DNA from: Rheinheimera riviphila
Lineage (GTDB): Bacteria; Pseudomonadota; Gammaproteobacteria; Enterobacterales; Alteromonadaceae
Length of the DNA: 64,000 nt
Reading direction: 5' to 3'
Assembly: GCF_004005945.1 (NCBI RefSeq)
Contig: NZ_SACS01000015.1
Span: forward strand, 1-64,000
The position numbers were made by a program, and so were the translations under genes. The stretch's first letter is position 1. Each line of letters starts with the position of its first letter. The notes under the pieces were generated by a model. The model worked only from the letters and a program-made list of their open reading frames with translations. It made no database searches and was not told where the DNA came from. Below, piece by piece: positions 1-9,118 of this stretch.

Positions 1-108
1 CAGTGTGCGGTGATGCGAAAATATCTGACGGGTATCTGGGCCTGCATGCAGACCCAGACTGCCTTCGATTCAACATTATTGTTCAGTGAACAACACATAA
101 AAAATTGA
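1..108 (+). CDS. C-terminal tail of a probable IS110-family transposase (partial)
   Basis: Frame 1 is open from the first base to a TGA at 106-108, giving 35 residues. The stretch AVMRKYLTGIWACM followed by a short tail resembles the conserved C-terminal end of IS110/IS116/IS902 transposases, which usually end in a VMRKhL helix. The rest of the gene lies outside the window, so it cannot be said whether the element is intact. The stop overlaps a TTGACA hexamer (105-110) that could serve as a -35 box for the downstream kdp genes. The family call rests on memory of the motif alone. Confidence 0.5.
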   Translation, partial: QCAVMRKYLTGIWACMQTQTAFDSTLLFSEQHIKN

Positions 109-259
109 CAGGGAACAGAGTATCTACCTTATTGTTTGCACCGCCAATTTTACGATCTCTTTACGCCTCCACGGTTTTGGCCGCTGGAGCCTTTACGCCG
201 CCCCGCCTTAACCTTGTCATTGGGATCTATCCACTCAAAACTTGCAAAGAGGACCCATC
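105..259 (+). promoter_or_regulatory. kdp operon upstream region
   Basis: Non-coding stretch between the transposase-like tail and kdpF. It holds a perfect TTGACA at 105-110 but only a weak -10 candidate about 17 bases later. The octamer TTTACGCC occurs at 160-167 and 192-199, a 32-bp period (about three helical turns), which would suit paired binding of the response regulator KdpE. This is an inference; known KdpE boxes are AT-rich and the match is not decisive. Confidence 0.3.
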
Positions 260-340
260 ATGGGCTGGTTGTTATTGTTACTGGTGAGCGCGTTAAGCGT
301 TTTGTTGATGTACGCCATGTTGGCACCGGAAAAATTCTGA
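260..340 (+). CDS. kdpF: KdpF, small membrane subunit of the Kdp potassium ATPase
   Basis: A 26-residue protein, almost entirely one hydrophobic helix (MGWLLLLLVSALSVLLMYAM) with a short polar tail ending PEKF. It starts at ATG 260 behind an AGAGGA ribosome site and ends 10 bases before kdpA. In Escherichia coli KdpF is a 29-residue single-span peptide that stabilises the KdpABC complex in the inner membrane. Size, hydrophobicity and position as first gene of the operon all fit. Confidence 0.88.
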   Translation: MGWLLLLLVSALSVLLMYAMLAPEKF

Positions 341-350
341 GGAGCCGACG

Positions 351-2126
351 ATGGAAATTATGCTGATATTAACTTTGTCGTTGCTGCTGGCCTGGCCGCT
401 CGGCAGCTATATGACCGGAATTTTCTCCGGTCAGGCGCATTGGAGTGACCGGCTGTTTGGCCCGCTGGAGCGGGTATTTTATAAAGTGCTGGGGATCAAC
501 CAACATCAAGGCATGGACTGGAAAAGTTTTGGTATTGCCTTTTTACTCAGTAATTTAGTGCTGGGCCTGATCGCATTTTTACTGCTGCTGTTGCAACACC
601 TGCTGCCATTAAACCCGGATGGCGTTGGCCCACTAAGCTGGGATTTAGCACTGCACACCGCGGTGTCTTTTATTACCAATACCAACCAACAACATTACTC
701 CGGCCAGGCGCAATTAAGCTTCTTAAGCCAGAGTTTTGTGATTGTAACTTTGCAATTTGTGACACCGGCGATGGGCTTAGCGGTCTGTTTGGCTGTGCTG
801 CGTGGTTTGCTTGGTGGCCGCAATCAGGCCACCGCACAAGAAGGTGAAGCGCGTGATCTGGGTAACTACTATCAGGATACCGTTCGTGCCGTATTGCGCT
901 TGATGATCCCACTGGCGGCCATCGTTGCATTGCTGCTAAGCAGTCAGGGCGTGCCCTCGACTTATCAGCCAAGTCCAACCGTCAGCGTGCTGGAACCAGG
1001 GCAAAGCCTGACCGAACAAAAAATCCCATTAGGGCCAGTGGCGGCGATGGTCGCGATTAAACAACTCGGCACCAATGGTGGTGGCTGGTATGGTCCGAAC
1101 AGCGCCAATCCGCTGGAAAACCCAACCCCGCTGAGTAATCTGATTGAAACCATTGCCTTAGTGCTTATTCCAATCGCCGTGGTGTTTATGGCCGGTGGCA
1201 TGTTGCGCCAACGTGGTTTTGCGCTGATGTCACTTGGCGTGATGGGTTTCTTAAGCCTGCTCTGTGTTGCAGCTGCGGTCTACAGCGAACAACAACCAAA
1301 CATCGCTTTTGCTGACCTTGCGCAAAGTAGCGGCAATATGGAAGGCAAAGAAGTGCGCTTTGGCACCGATTTATCGGCGCTGTGGGCGACACTGACCACC
1401 CAAACCTCCAACGGTTCGGTCAATGCGATGCATGATTCGATGAACCCACTGGCTGGTCTGGTCACCCGCTCCGGCATGCTGATCAACGCCATTTGGGGCG
1501 GCATCGGCTGTGGTTTTGTCAATTTTATCGTGTATGTCTGGATCGCGGTCTTTATCGCCGGTCTGATGATTGGCCGCACCCCCGAAATTTTCGGTCGCAA
1601 ACTGGAAAAAGCGGAGCTGAGCGCCTTGGGTGTACTGCTGGTGCTGCCTAGTGCGGTGATCCTGTTATTTACCGCTATTACCCTGAGCTTTCCGGCGTTG
1701 ATCGGCAACAGCAACCCAGGCTTACACGGTATTTCGCAGGTGTTTTATGAATATACCTCGGCTTTTGCCAACAACGGTTCTGGTTTTGAAGGATTGGCTG
1801 ACAACACGCCCTGGTGGAATATCACCTGCGTCATCGTGCTGCTGCTCGGTCGTTATTTGCCACTGCTGATCCCGCTGTATATCACTGGCATGCTGGCGAA
1901 AAAACGCCAGATCCCACCAAGCGCGGCTAGCTTACCGCTGGCGAACGTGACTTTTGGTGTGACTTTGCTGACGGTGATTTTAATCCTGAATTTCCTGTCG
2001 TTTTTACCTTCGATGGTGCTCGGGCCGATTGGTGAAGGATTAGCTGAAACTCAAATCGAAGCAATTTCCCAACAAACATCCACCATCACTACACAGCTGC
2101 AATCCGTTACCGGAGGTGCCCAATGA
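351..2126 (+). CDS. kdpA: KdpA, potassium-channel-like subunit of the Kdp P-type ATPase
   Basis: A 591-residue, about ten-span membrane protein. KdpA binds and conducts K+ through four pseudo-repeated selectivity-filter loops of the SKT type, all visible: TNTNQQHYSG (about residues 107-116), GTNGGGWYG (about 241-249), TSNGSVN (about 352-358) and NNGSGFEGL (about 475-483). Usual length is about 557, so it is slightly long, partly through a longer C-terminal tail. Start ATG 351 follows GGAG at 341-344; an in-frame ATG at 360 is the alternative. The stop overlaps the kdpB start (ATGA), so the two are translationally coupled. Confidence 0.97.
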   Translation: MEIMLILTLSLLLAWPLGSYMTGIFSGQAHWSDRLFGPLERVFYKVLGINQHQGMDWKSFGIAFLLSNLVLGLIAFLLLLLQHLLPLNPDGVGPLSWDLALHTAVSFITNTNQQHYSGQAQLSFLSQSFVIVTLQFVTPAMGLAVCLAVLRGLLGGRNQATAQEGEARDLGNYYQDTVRAVLRLMIPLAAIVALLLSSQGVPSTYQPSPTVSVLEPGQSLTEQKIPLGPVAAMVAIKQLGTNGGGWYGPNSANPLENPTPLSNLIETIALVLIPIAVVFMAGGMLRQRGFALMSLGVMGFLSLLCVAAAVYSEQQPNIAFADLAQSSGNMEGKEVRFGTDLSALWATLTTQTSNGSVNAMHDSMNPLAGLVTRSGMLINAIWGGIGCGFVNFIVYVWIAVFIAGLMIGRTPEIFGRKLEKAELSALGVLLVLPSAVILLFTAITLSFPALIGNSNPGLHGISQVFYEYTSAFANNGSGFEGLADNTPWWNITCVIVLLLGRYLPLLIPLYITGMLAKKRQIPPSAASLPLANVTFGVTLLTVILILNFLSFLPSMVLGPIGEGLAETQIEAISQQTSTITTQLQSVTGGAQ

Positions 2127-4123
2127 ATACGGCCGTGTTAACCCAAGCCAGTCTGGCTGCTTTTCAAAAACTAACCCCAACCCAGGCCGTCAAAAGCCCG
2201 GTGATGTTGGTGGTGTGGGTCGGTACTTTACTGGCGCTGTTGTTAACCGCCGGGCAAATCCAGCAAGGCCAAGCTTATGGCTTTGCGCTGGCCTGTAGTT
2301 TGATTTTGTTTTTCACCTTATGGTTCGCCAATTTCGCTGAAGCCATTGCCGAAGCGCGTGGCCGGGGTCAAGCGCAAAGCCTGAAAGCCAGCCGCCGTGA
2401 TTTAACCGCCCAGTTGCTGAACCGCTCTGGTCAGCTGTCAAAAGTAGCCGCCAGCCAACTGAAAGCCGGTGATCAGGTGCGGGTACAAGCCGGTGAATTT
2501 GTGCCGGCCGATGGTGAAATTATTGCCGGTGTTGCCACCATTAACGAATCAGCTTTAACCGGTGAATCAGCGCCAGTGCTGCGCGAAGCCGGTACTGATC
2601 ACTCAGGCGTGATTGCCGGTACCACAGTACTCAGCGGCACCATCACGGTACAAGTGACAGCAGAAGCCGGGCATAGTTTTCTCGATAAAATGATCCGCCT
2701 GGTCGAAGGTACTAATCGGCAAAAAACACCAAATGAACTGGCGCTCACGGTGCTGTTGGCTGCCTTAACGCTGGTGTTTCTGATTGCCGTGGCGACCTTA
2801 CCGGCGCTGGCCAGTTTTGTTGGGATTGAGCTTGATTTGCTGATGCTGATTGCGCTGGTTGTTTGTTTAATTCCAACCACCATCGCCGGTTTACTGCCAG
2901 CTATTGGTATCGCCGGCATGAACCGGGCGCTTGCTGCCAACGTCATTGCCAAATCCGGTAAAGCGGTAGAAGTGGCCGGTGATATTGACACGCTGCTGCT
3001 GGATAAAACCGGCACCATCACCTTTGGCGACCGCCAGGCCACCAACTTTTTACCACTGCCAGGTATTGCGATGAGCCAACTGGTGCAAGGCGCACAGCTT
3101 TGTTCGCTGCAAGATCCAACGCCTGAAGGTAAATCGGTATTGAAGCTGGCGCAGCAAGAAGGTTTTGCCGAGCAGACCGCACCGGACAATGCTGAATTTA
3201 TTCCGTTTAGCGCGCAAACCCGGCTGTCGGGCCTGACCTGTGATGATGGTGGTCACTGGATCAAAGGCGCCGCCGATGCCGTAAAAAAATGGGCACAAAG
3301 CCGTGGTATTGCAGTGCCTAACGCGCTGGAACCGCTGGTGACCAAAGTGGCACAACAAGGTGCAACGCCTTTAGTGGTCGCCAATCAGCAGCAAATCCTT
3401 GGGGTTATTCAACTGTCCGACGTGATTAAACCGGGCGTGGCTGAGCGTTTTGCCCAGTTGCGGGCGCTGGGTGTGCGCACTGTGATGGTAACCGGCGACA
3501 ACCCAATCACTGCTGGCGCTATCGCGGCTATTGCCGGAGTTGATGATTTTGTTGCTGAAGCTAAGCCGGAAGACAAGCTGGAGCTTATTCGCCGGGAGCA
3601 GGCCAAAGGCCGCTTGGTGGCGATGGTGGGTGACGGTACCAACGATGCTCCGGCACTGGCGCAGGCCGATGTTGGCCTGGCGATGAACTCGGGTACTCAG
3701 GCCGCTAAAGAAGCCGGCAATATGGTGGATTTAGACTCAGATCCAACCAAATTACTGGCAGTGGTGGAAGTGGGCAAACAGCTGCTGATCACCCGCGGCG
3801 CGCTGACCACCTTTTCGCTGGCCAACGACGTTGCCAAGTACTTTGTCATAGTGCCAGCGGTATTTGCGGCAGCCATGCCGGGGATTAGCGCGCTGAATTT
3901 TATGCGGTTACCTGATCCACAAATTGCGGTGTTGTCAGCGCTGATTTTTAATGCACTGATTATTCCGGCGCTCATTCCACTGGCGTTAAAAGGCGTAAAA
4001 ATCCGTGCCATTAGTGCCGAAAAACTGCTTCGAAACAATATGTTGATTTACGGACTTGGCGGTATGTTGCTGCCGTTTGTGGCAATCAAACTGATTGATG
4101 TTGTGCTGAACTGGATGATTTGA
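2123..4123 (+). CDS. kdpB: KdpB, catalytic P-type ATPase subunit
   Basis: A 666-residue P-type ATPase that hydrolyses ATP to drive K+ import with KdpA and KdpC. Hallmarks: the TGES dephosphorylation loop (about residue 142), the phosphorylated aspartate in DKTGT (about residue 294), the KGA nucleotide-binding motif (about 380), and the hinge MVTGDNP followed by VGDGTNDAPALAQAD. Membrane segments flank these at residues about 30-70, 205-265 and the last 110 residues. E. coli KdpB has 682 residues. It overlaps kdpA by four bases and meets kdpC at a TGATG junction. Confidence 0.98.
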   Translation: MNTAVLTQASLAAFQKLTPTQAVKSPVMLVVWVGTLLALLLTAGQIQQGQAYGFALACSLILFFTLWFANFAEAIAEARGRGQAQSLKASRRDLTAQLLNRSGQLSKVAASQLKAGDQVRVQAGEFVPADGEIIAGVATINESALTGESAPVLREAGTDHSGVIAGTTVLSGTITVQVTAEAGHSFLDKMIRLVEGTNRQKTPNELALTVLLAALTLVFLIAVATLPALASFVGIELDLLMLIALVVCLIPTTIAGLLPAIGIAGMNRALAANVIAKSGKAVEVAGDIDTLLLDKTGTITFGDRQATNFLPLPGIAMSQLVQGAQLCSLQDPTPEGKSVLKLAQQEGFAEQTAPDNAEFIPFSAQTRLSGLTCDDGGHWIKGAADAVKKWAQSRGIAVPNALEPLVTKVAQQGATPLVVANQQQILGVIQLSDVIKPGVAERFAQLRALGVRTVMVTGDNPITAGAIAAIAGVDDFVAEAKPEDKLELIRREQAKGRLVAMVGDGTNDAPALAQADVGLAMNSGTQAAKEAGNMVDLDSDPTKLLAVVEVGKQLLITRGALTTFSLANDVAKYFVIVPAVFAAAMPGISALNFMRLPDPQIAVLSALIFNALIIPALIPLALKGVKIRAISAEKLLRNNMLIYGLGGMLLPFVAIKLIDVVLNWMI

Positions 4124-4749
4124 TGATGAACAATACCCTGCTTACTCAACCTGTGTTTAACCCACAACAACAACATGCCCACTGGCGTCCGGCGCTGGGT
4201 TTAGCCGGGACCATGCTGTTTTGCTGTGGCCTGCTGTACAGCGTTTCGGTCACGGCAATCGGCGGCTGGATCTTTCCGGACCAGGCCAATGGTAGTTTGC
4301 TGAGCGCTGCGGATAACAGCCTCACCGGCTCGGCGCTGATAGCCCAGCCCTTTAGCGCTGCGCATTATTTTCATGGCCGGCCATCCAGTGTTGGCACTGA
4401 TCCAATGTCGACCGGCGGCAGCAACCTGGCACCGTCCAATCCAGCATTGCGGGAACGGGTTGCCGCCAGCAGTACTGCATTAACCGCGCTTTATCAGGTC
4501 GCGGCCACTGAGCTACCGGTGGATTTACTGGCCAGTTCCGGCTCGGGTGTTGATCCGCATATTTCACCAGCCGCGGCAGCATTGCAGTTAGCCAGAGTGG
4601 CGACAGCACGTGGCATTTCGCACTCCGCGCTGGAGACTTTGTTGCAACAACAGATTGAAGGCCCACAGTTTGGCTTATTGGGTGAACCGCGGGTCAATGT
4701 GCTGCTGCTAAATTTGGCTTTGGATCAGCAATTTCCGCGCAGCGAATGA
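4123..4749 (+). CDS. kdpC: KdpC, accessory subunit of the Kdp ATPase
   Basis: A 208-residue protein with one N-terminal membrane span (about residues 25-48) and a periplasmic domain. The family signatures are present: FHGRPS near residue 84, the GGSNLAPSNP stretch near 99, and DPHISPAAA near 145. KdpC stabilises the KdpAB complex and helps ATP binding. ATG at 4123 shares one base with the kdpB stop (TGATG); a TTG three bases earlier is in frame but less likely. Family length is about 190, so it is near normal. Confidence 0.95.
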   Translation: MMNNTLLTQPVFNPQQQHAHWRPALGLAGTMLFCCGLLYSVSVTAIGGWIFPDQANGSLLSAADNSLTGSALIAQPFSAAHYFHGRPSSVGTDPMSTGGSNLAPSNPALRERVAASSTALTALYQVAATELPVDLLASSGSGVDPHISPAAAALQLARVATARGISHSALETLLQQQIEGPQFGLLGEPRVNVLLLNLALDQQFPRSE

Positions 4750-4803
4750 CAGCTACTGACGACCAAACATTATTTTCTCTTCCCGTTTAAACAGGATTTT
4801 ACG

Positions 4804-5556
4804 ATGTCTACTTTGTTATCTAAAAATGCATTCTCAGCCGTGAAAAGCACTGTGCTGTTGGCAACTGTAATGTTAATCACCGCCACCCCGTTGCAGGCGG
4901 ATGAGTTTAAAAGCGCCGCCTCAGTCACGCTGATTTCCGATTATCTATACCGTGGTATTTCTCAAACCAACGAAGGCCCGGCGCTGCAAGCCAGCCTGAC
5001 GCTGCAGCATCAAAGCGGCGCTTATCTCAATGCCTGGGGTTCCAATATCAAATTTGGCGACGGCAGCATGGAGCTGGACTTGTCGGCCGGTTATCTGTGG
5101 CAATTAAACCCCGACTGGAAACTCGACCTTGGCCTGATGCAATACCGTTATCCAAAAGGCGATAACGCAAGTACCGAATTTAACTTTGTTGAGGCGTACG
5201 GCAAACTGAGTTACCAGCAACTGACGGTGGGTCTCGCCATCACTGACGATTATTTCGCCGCCGGTGTTGGTAAATTTGTCTATTGGAGCGCCGACTGGAA
5301 CCAGCAGCTGAGCAATCAGCTGCTGCTACAATGGCATCTGGGGTACAATCAATTTGCTAATACACTGGAATATAAAAACTTTATGGCAGCGAGCGACGAG
5401 TCTGATCAGGGTTATGTTGACTGGAGTCTGAAACTGCAAAGCTCCCAATTCGGGTTCGACTGGGGTCTGGCCTACGCCGGTACATCGGTGGATACGGCAG
5501 CCTGCGCCACGCTTTGTGATAACCGCTGGTTAGTCAGCGTCAGCAAAAGCTTCTAA
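4804..5556 (+). CDS. TorF-family putative outer-membrane porin
   Basis: A 250-residue protein with a signal peptide (residues 1-32, cut after the A of LQA) and a beta-barrel-like mature part with alternating aromatic strands, ending in a terminal phenylalanine (KSF). The segment SDYLYRGISQTNEGPALQ is typical of the conserved proteobacterial family TIGR02001/TorF. It lies 54 bases after kdpC and 22 bases before kdpD in the same direction, so it is probably part of the Kdp transcript and may admit K+ or another solute across the outer membrane. That role is an inference; the family is poorly characterised. Confidence 0.82.
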   Translation: MSTLLSKNAFSAVKSTVLLATVMLITATPLQADEFKSAASVTLISDYLYRGISQTNEGPALQASLTLQHQSGAYLNAWGSNIKFGDGSMELDLSAGYLWQLNPDWKLDLGLMQYRYPKGDNASTEFNFVEAYGKLSYQQLTVGLAITDDYFAAGVGKFVYWSADWNQQLSNQLLLQWHLGYNQFANTLEYKNFMAASDESDQGYVDWSLKLQSSQFGFDWGLAYAGTSVDTAACATLCDNRWLVSVSKSF

Positions 5557-5578
5557 TTGATTGCAGAGGAATAACGCC

Positions 5579-8293
5579 ATGGCAACAGACGCCAGAAGCC
5601 AGCAAGCTGATGCGTTGCTGAAAAACCTGCAGCAGCGCCAAGGTGGCCAGCTGAAGATCTTTTTAGGCGGCGCGCCGGGTGTCGGTAAAACCTGCGCCAT
5701 GCTGAATGCGGCGCGCGAGCGTCAGCAACAGGGTTGTCAGGTGATGGTCGGTCTGGTGGAAACCCACGGCCGCGCTGACACTGAAGCTTTGTTGCAGGGT
5801 TTTATGCTGTTGCCACGGCGGGTCATTGATTATCAGGGCCAACAACTCACTGAATTTGATTTAGACGCAGCACTCACCGCCAAACCACAGCTGCTGTTGG
5901 TCGATGAACTGGCGCACAGCAATATGCCAGGCTCGCGTCACAAAAGACGTTATCAGGATATCGCTGAATTATTGGCGGCTGGCATTGACGTCTACACTAC
6001 GGTCAATGTGCAGCATATTGCCAGTCTGAATGATTTGGTGCTGCAGGTCAGTGGCATCCGGGTCAGTGAAACGGTGCCGGATCAATTTATCGACGCCGCG
6101 CAGCAGCTGGTGTTTGTTGATTTAGCGCCCAACCACCTGCTGGAGCGGTTGCAACAAGGCAAAGTTTACCTCGCCGATTACGCCGCCACTGCCGCCCAGC
6201 AATTTTTCCAGCTGGAAACCCTGACTGCACTGCGTGAAATGGCGATGAAACGGGTGATGAGCCATGTCGATGCCGCGCTGAAAACCGAGCAGGACAGCAA
6301 AGCCAAACGCAGTGATTACCGCATTCAGGACAAACTGTTGGTGCTGATTTCCAATCAGCGCGACCATGAATACCTGATCCGCATCGGCCGCCGGGTTGCC
6401 GAAAAACGGCAAATGCCGTGGCTGGTGGTATGGGTTGATACCGGTAAATTGCAGCAGTTAACAGAGCAGCAATCAATGCAACAACGGCTGCAGGCGGCCT
6501 TTGCGCTGGCGCGGGAACTTGGCGCAGAAACTGATATTTTGCGTGGCCCTTCCACCTTACAAATGGTGTTGCCCTATATTGTCGAACACCGGATCAATTC
6601 GGTATTGGTCGGCGCCGGCACCCGCCGCCCGTGGCAGCCGTGGCGTAAGCCGTTGTATCAGCAGCTGATTAACAGCGGCTTACCGTTAGAAGTTTCAGTC
6701 TATCGGGCTGACAGCACGCCAACCCCCGTCACGGCCCCTGCCCCTACGTCCGGCACTTTTGGTCAAACCGCCGGTTATGGTTTTGGCGTGTTGGTCACCG
6801 CACTCGCCAGCCTGTTGGCGGTTGGGCTACATCGATTTTTAGAAAGCGGCAATCTGGTGCTGATTTTTGTGCTGGCAGTGGTGATCTGTGGCCTGAAATA
6901 TGGCGCCAGGCCAGCCATTTTTACCGCACTACTGTCATTTTTCAGTTTTAATTTTTTCCTGACCGAGCCGTATTTTACCTTTAACGTCAATAAAAACGAC
7001 GACGTCGCGACCTTGTTGTTTATGTTGGTGATCGGCATGGTCTGTGGACCGGCAGCATCGCGCATCCGCCGCCAATTGTTATTACTGAAAACCGCCAATC
7101 GCGACTCCGAACTGCAACGCGATTTTGCCCAGCAGCTGACGGTGATCCACCAAACTGATACTTTATGGGAAACCTTAGCCACCCAGCTGAAACAAGCACT
7201 GCGCTGTGAGGTGCATCTGGTGCTTTGGAATGAGCAACAACAGCAACAGATCCCAGCACTGTCACAACCCTTGCTGGCCATTGATCAGGCGATGATTGAT
7301 TGGTGCCGCCGCCATCAGCAAATGGCCGGACGTTTTAGCGATACCTTAAATGCCAGTCACTGGACGGCGTTGCCGCTGCTGGTAAATGCCCAAACAACCA
7401 ATTCTCATCAGGGAAAGGCCCAAACCATCGCGGTGATCATTTTGCAATTGCCCGAGCGTCAACAAGTACTGCGGCCGGATGAACTGGATTTGATCACCAG
7501 TTTAAGCCAGCAAGCAGTCAGCGTCTGGCAGCGGATTGAACTGAATAGCGCGCTGGAAAGCTCCAAACTAAAAGCCGAAATGGAGCAGTTGCGCTCGGCT
7601 TTATTGTCGTCGGTGTCGCACGATTTACGTTCGCCATTAGCGGCAATGATGGGCTCGGCCGAGAGCTTGCAAGTGCTGGACCGGCAATTATCGGATGAGG
7701 ATCGCAAAGAGCTGTTAAGCACCATTATGTTGGAGAGTCAGCGGCTGGATCGCTACATTCAGAATCTGCTGGATATGACACGCCTGGGCCACGGCACCTT
7801 AAAACTGCAGCGCGACTGGGTGTCGGTGGACGATATTATTGGCAGCGCCCGCCAGCGTCTCAAACGGTTTTTCCCGCAGGTGGAACTCGATTACCAAACT
7901 GAACCGGAGATGCCGCTGCTGTACGCCCACGCCGCTTTATTGGAACAGGGTTTGTTTAATATTCTGGAAAATGCCGCCAAATACAGCCCGGAAGGCGAGG
8001 CGATTAAAGTCTGGGTCAGCCGGGTTGTCAGTCATGACCAATCGCTGTGCCGCATCGAAATCGAAGACAGCGGCCCCGGCATCCCGGAGCCGCTACGCGA
8101 AAAAGTGTTTGATATGTTTTATGTGGTAGCCGACGGCGACAGCAAAAGGCACAATACCGGCATGGGCCTCGCCATCTGCCGTGGCATGATTGGCGCGCAC
8201 GGCGGCACCGTTCAGGCGCTCGCCGCCCGCAGTGGCCCCGGTTCCCGTTTTGTCGTGGAACTGCCTTTTCCTAAAACACAAACCGGAGATTAA
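5579..8293 (+). CDS. kdpD: KdpD, potassium/turgor sensor histidine kinase
   Basis: A 904-residue kinase that phosphorylates KdpE. N-terminal KdpD domain with the P-loop GAPGVGKT (about residues 30-37) and the conserved VQHIASL segment, a USP-like domain (about 245-370), four clustered membrane spans (about 400-500), a GAF-like linker, then HisKA with the phospho-acceptor histidine in SHDLRSP (about 680) and HATPase with NAAKYSPEG, DSGPGIP and GMGLAICR. ATG 5579 follows AGAGGA at 5565-5570; a TTG at 5561 is in frame but overlaps that ribosome site. The 5-base gap to kdpE implies one operon. Confidence 0.97.
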   Translation: MATDARSQQADALLKNLQQRQGGQLKIFLGGAPGVGKTCAMLNAARERQQQGCQVMVGLVETHGRADTEALLQGFMLLPRRVIDYQGQQLTEFDLDAALTAKPQLLLVDELAHSNMPGSRHKRRYQDIAELLAAGIDVYTTVNVQHIASLNDLVLQVSGIRVSETVPDQFIDAAQQLVFVDLAPNHLLERLQQGKVYLADYAATAAQQFFQLETLTALREMAMKRVMSHVDAALKTEQDSKAKRSDYRIQDKLLVLISNQRDHEYLIRIGRRVAEKRQMPWLVVWVDTGKLQQLTEQQSMQQRLQAAFALARELGAETDILRGPSTLQMVLPYIVEHRINSVLVGAGTRRPWQPWRKPLYQQLINSGLPLEVSVYRADSTPTPVTAPAPTSGTFGQTAGYGFGVLVTALASLLAVGLHRFLESGNLVLIFVLAVVICGLKYGARPAIFTALLSFFSFNFFLTEPYFTFNVNKNDDVATLLFMLVIGMVCGPAASRIRRQLLLLKTANRDSELQRDFAQQLTVIHQTDTLWETLATQLKQALRCEVHLVLWNEQQQQQIPALSQPLLAIDQAMIDWCRRHQQMAGRFSDTLNASHWTALPLLVNAQTTNSHQGKAQTIAVIILQLPERQQVLRPDELDLITSLSQQAVSVWQRIELNSALESSKLKAEMEQLRSALLSSVSHDLRSPLAAMMGSAESLQVLDRQLSDEDRKELLSTIMLESQRLDRYIQNLLDMTRLGHGTLKLQRDWVSVDDIIGSARQRLKRFFPQVELDYQTEPEMPLLYAHAALLEQGLFNILENAAKYSPEGEAIKVWVSRVVSHDQSLCRIEIEDSGPGIPEPLREKVFDMFYVVADGDSKRHNTGMGLAICRGMIGAHGGTVQALAARSGPGSRFVVELPFPKTQTGD

Positions 8294-8298
8294 CCCTG

Positions 8299-8976
8299 TT
8301 GTCAGCGCGCATTTTAGTGATTGATGATGAAACGCAAATCCGCAAAATGCTGCGGATTGCGCTGAAAAGTGTCGGCTACGATGTCACCGAAGCAGAGTCG
8401 GTGGCGTCCGGCTTAAGCGCGCTGGTGCGCCAGCAACCGGATTTAGTGATTTTAGATTTGGGTTTACCGGACGGCGATGGCCTGGAACTGTTGGCCGAGC
8501 TGCGTAGTTTCTCGAAAGTACCGGTGATTGTATTGTCGGTGCGAAATGGCGATAGCGATAAAATCAAAGCACTGGATTTAGGCGCGCAGGATTATGTCAG
8601 TAAACCTTTTAGCGTGGAAGAACTGCTGGCTCGGGTGCGCGCACAGTTGCGGGATCGCTTGCCCGATAAAACCCCGGCGCTACTCGATGACGGTTATCTG
8701 CAAATTGACCTCGCCCGCCGCTTGGTGCTTTGTAACGGCCAGGCCGTTGAATTTACACCGAAAGAATACGCCGTGCTGGCAACGCTGGCCCAGCACCGGC
8801 AATGCGTGATCACCCAAAAACAGTTGCTGGAACAAATCTGGGGCCCGACCCACGGTCAGGACACCCACTATTTACGCATTGTGGTCAGCCATATCCGGCA
8901 AAAAATCGGCGATGATCCGACCCAGCCGAAATATCTGAAAACTGAAGCGGGGATTGGTTATCGGTTGATGTTGTAG
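8299..8976 (+). CDS. kdpE: KdpE, OmpR-family response regulator of the kdp operon
   Basis: A 225-residue regulator: receiver domain (about residues 1-120) with acidic pocket DDE, phospho-acceptor aspartate in VILDLGLPDGDG (about 52), conserved S/T region LSVR and lysine in SKPF, then an OmpR/PhoB winged helix (about 130-225) ending YLKTEAGIGYRL. It uses a TTG start at 8299, behind GGAG at 8284-8287; no upstream ATG is in frame. It should activate kdpFABC when phosphorylated by KdpD. Confidence 0.96.
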   Translation: MSARILVIDDETQIRKMLRIALKSVGYDVTEAESVASGLSALVRQQPDLVILDLGLPDGDGLELLAELRSFSKVPVIVLSVRNGDSDKIKALDLGAQDYVSKPFSVEELLARVRAQLRDRLPDKTPALLDDGYLQIDLARRLVLCNGQAVEFTPKEYAVLATLAQHRQCVITQKQLLEQIWGPTHGQDTHYLRIVVSHIRQKIGDDPTQPKYLKTEAGIGYRLML

Positions 8977-9118
8977 GTGTTATTCTGTTTTTTGATTTAA
9001 AGTCATCCTCGATACCCCCATCATTCAAAAGCTAGTTGCAATAGGTTGAGCGTCCGCCTGTACTCCGGCCATCAGTGGGAAACATATAACTCCTTTTTAG
9101 GCTCAGGGAATTTAGTAA

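Noticed and set aside
105-366. Two longer frames overlapping kdpF
   Set aside because: They lack ribosome sites and family features; kdpF (260-340) has both and the right size.
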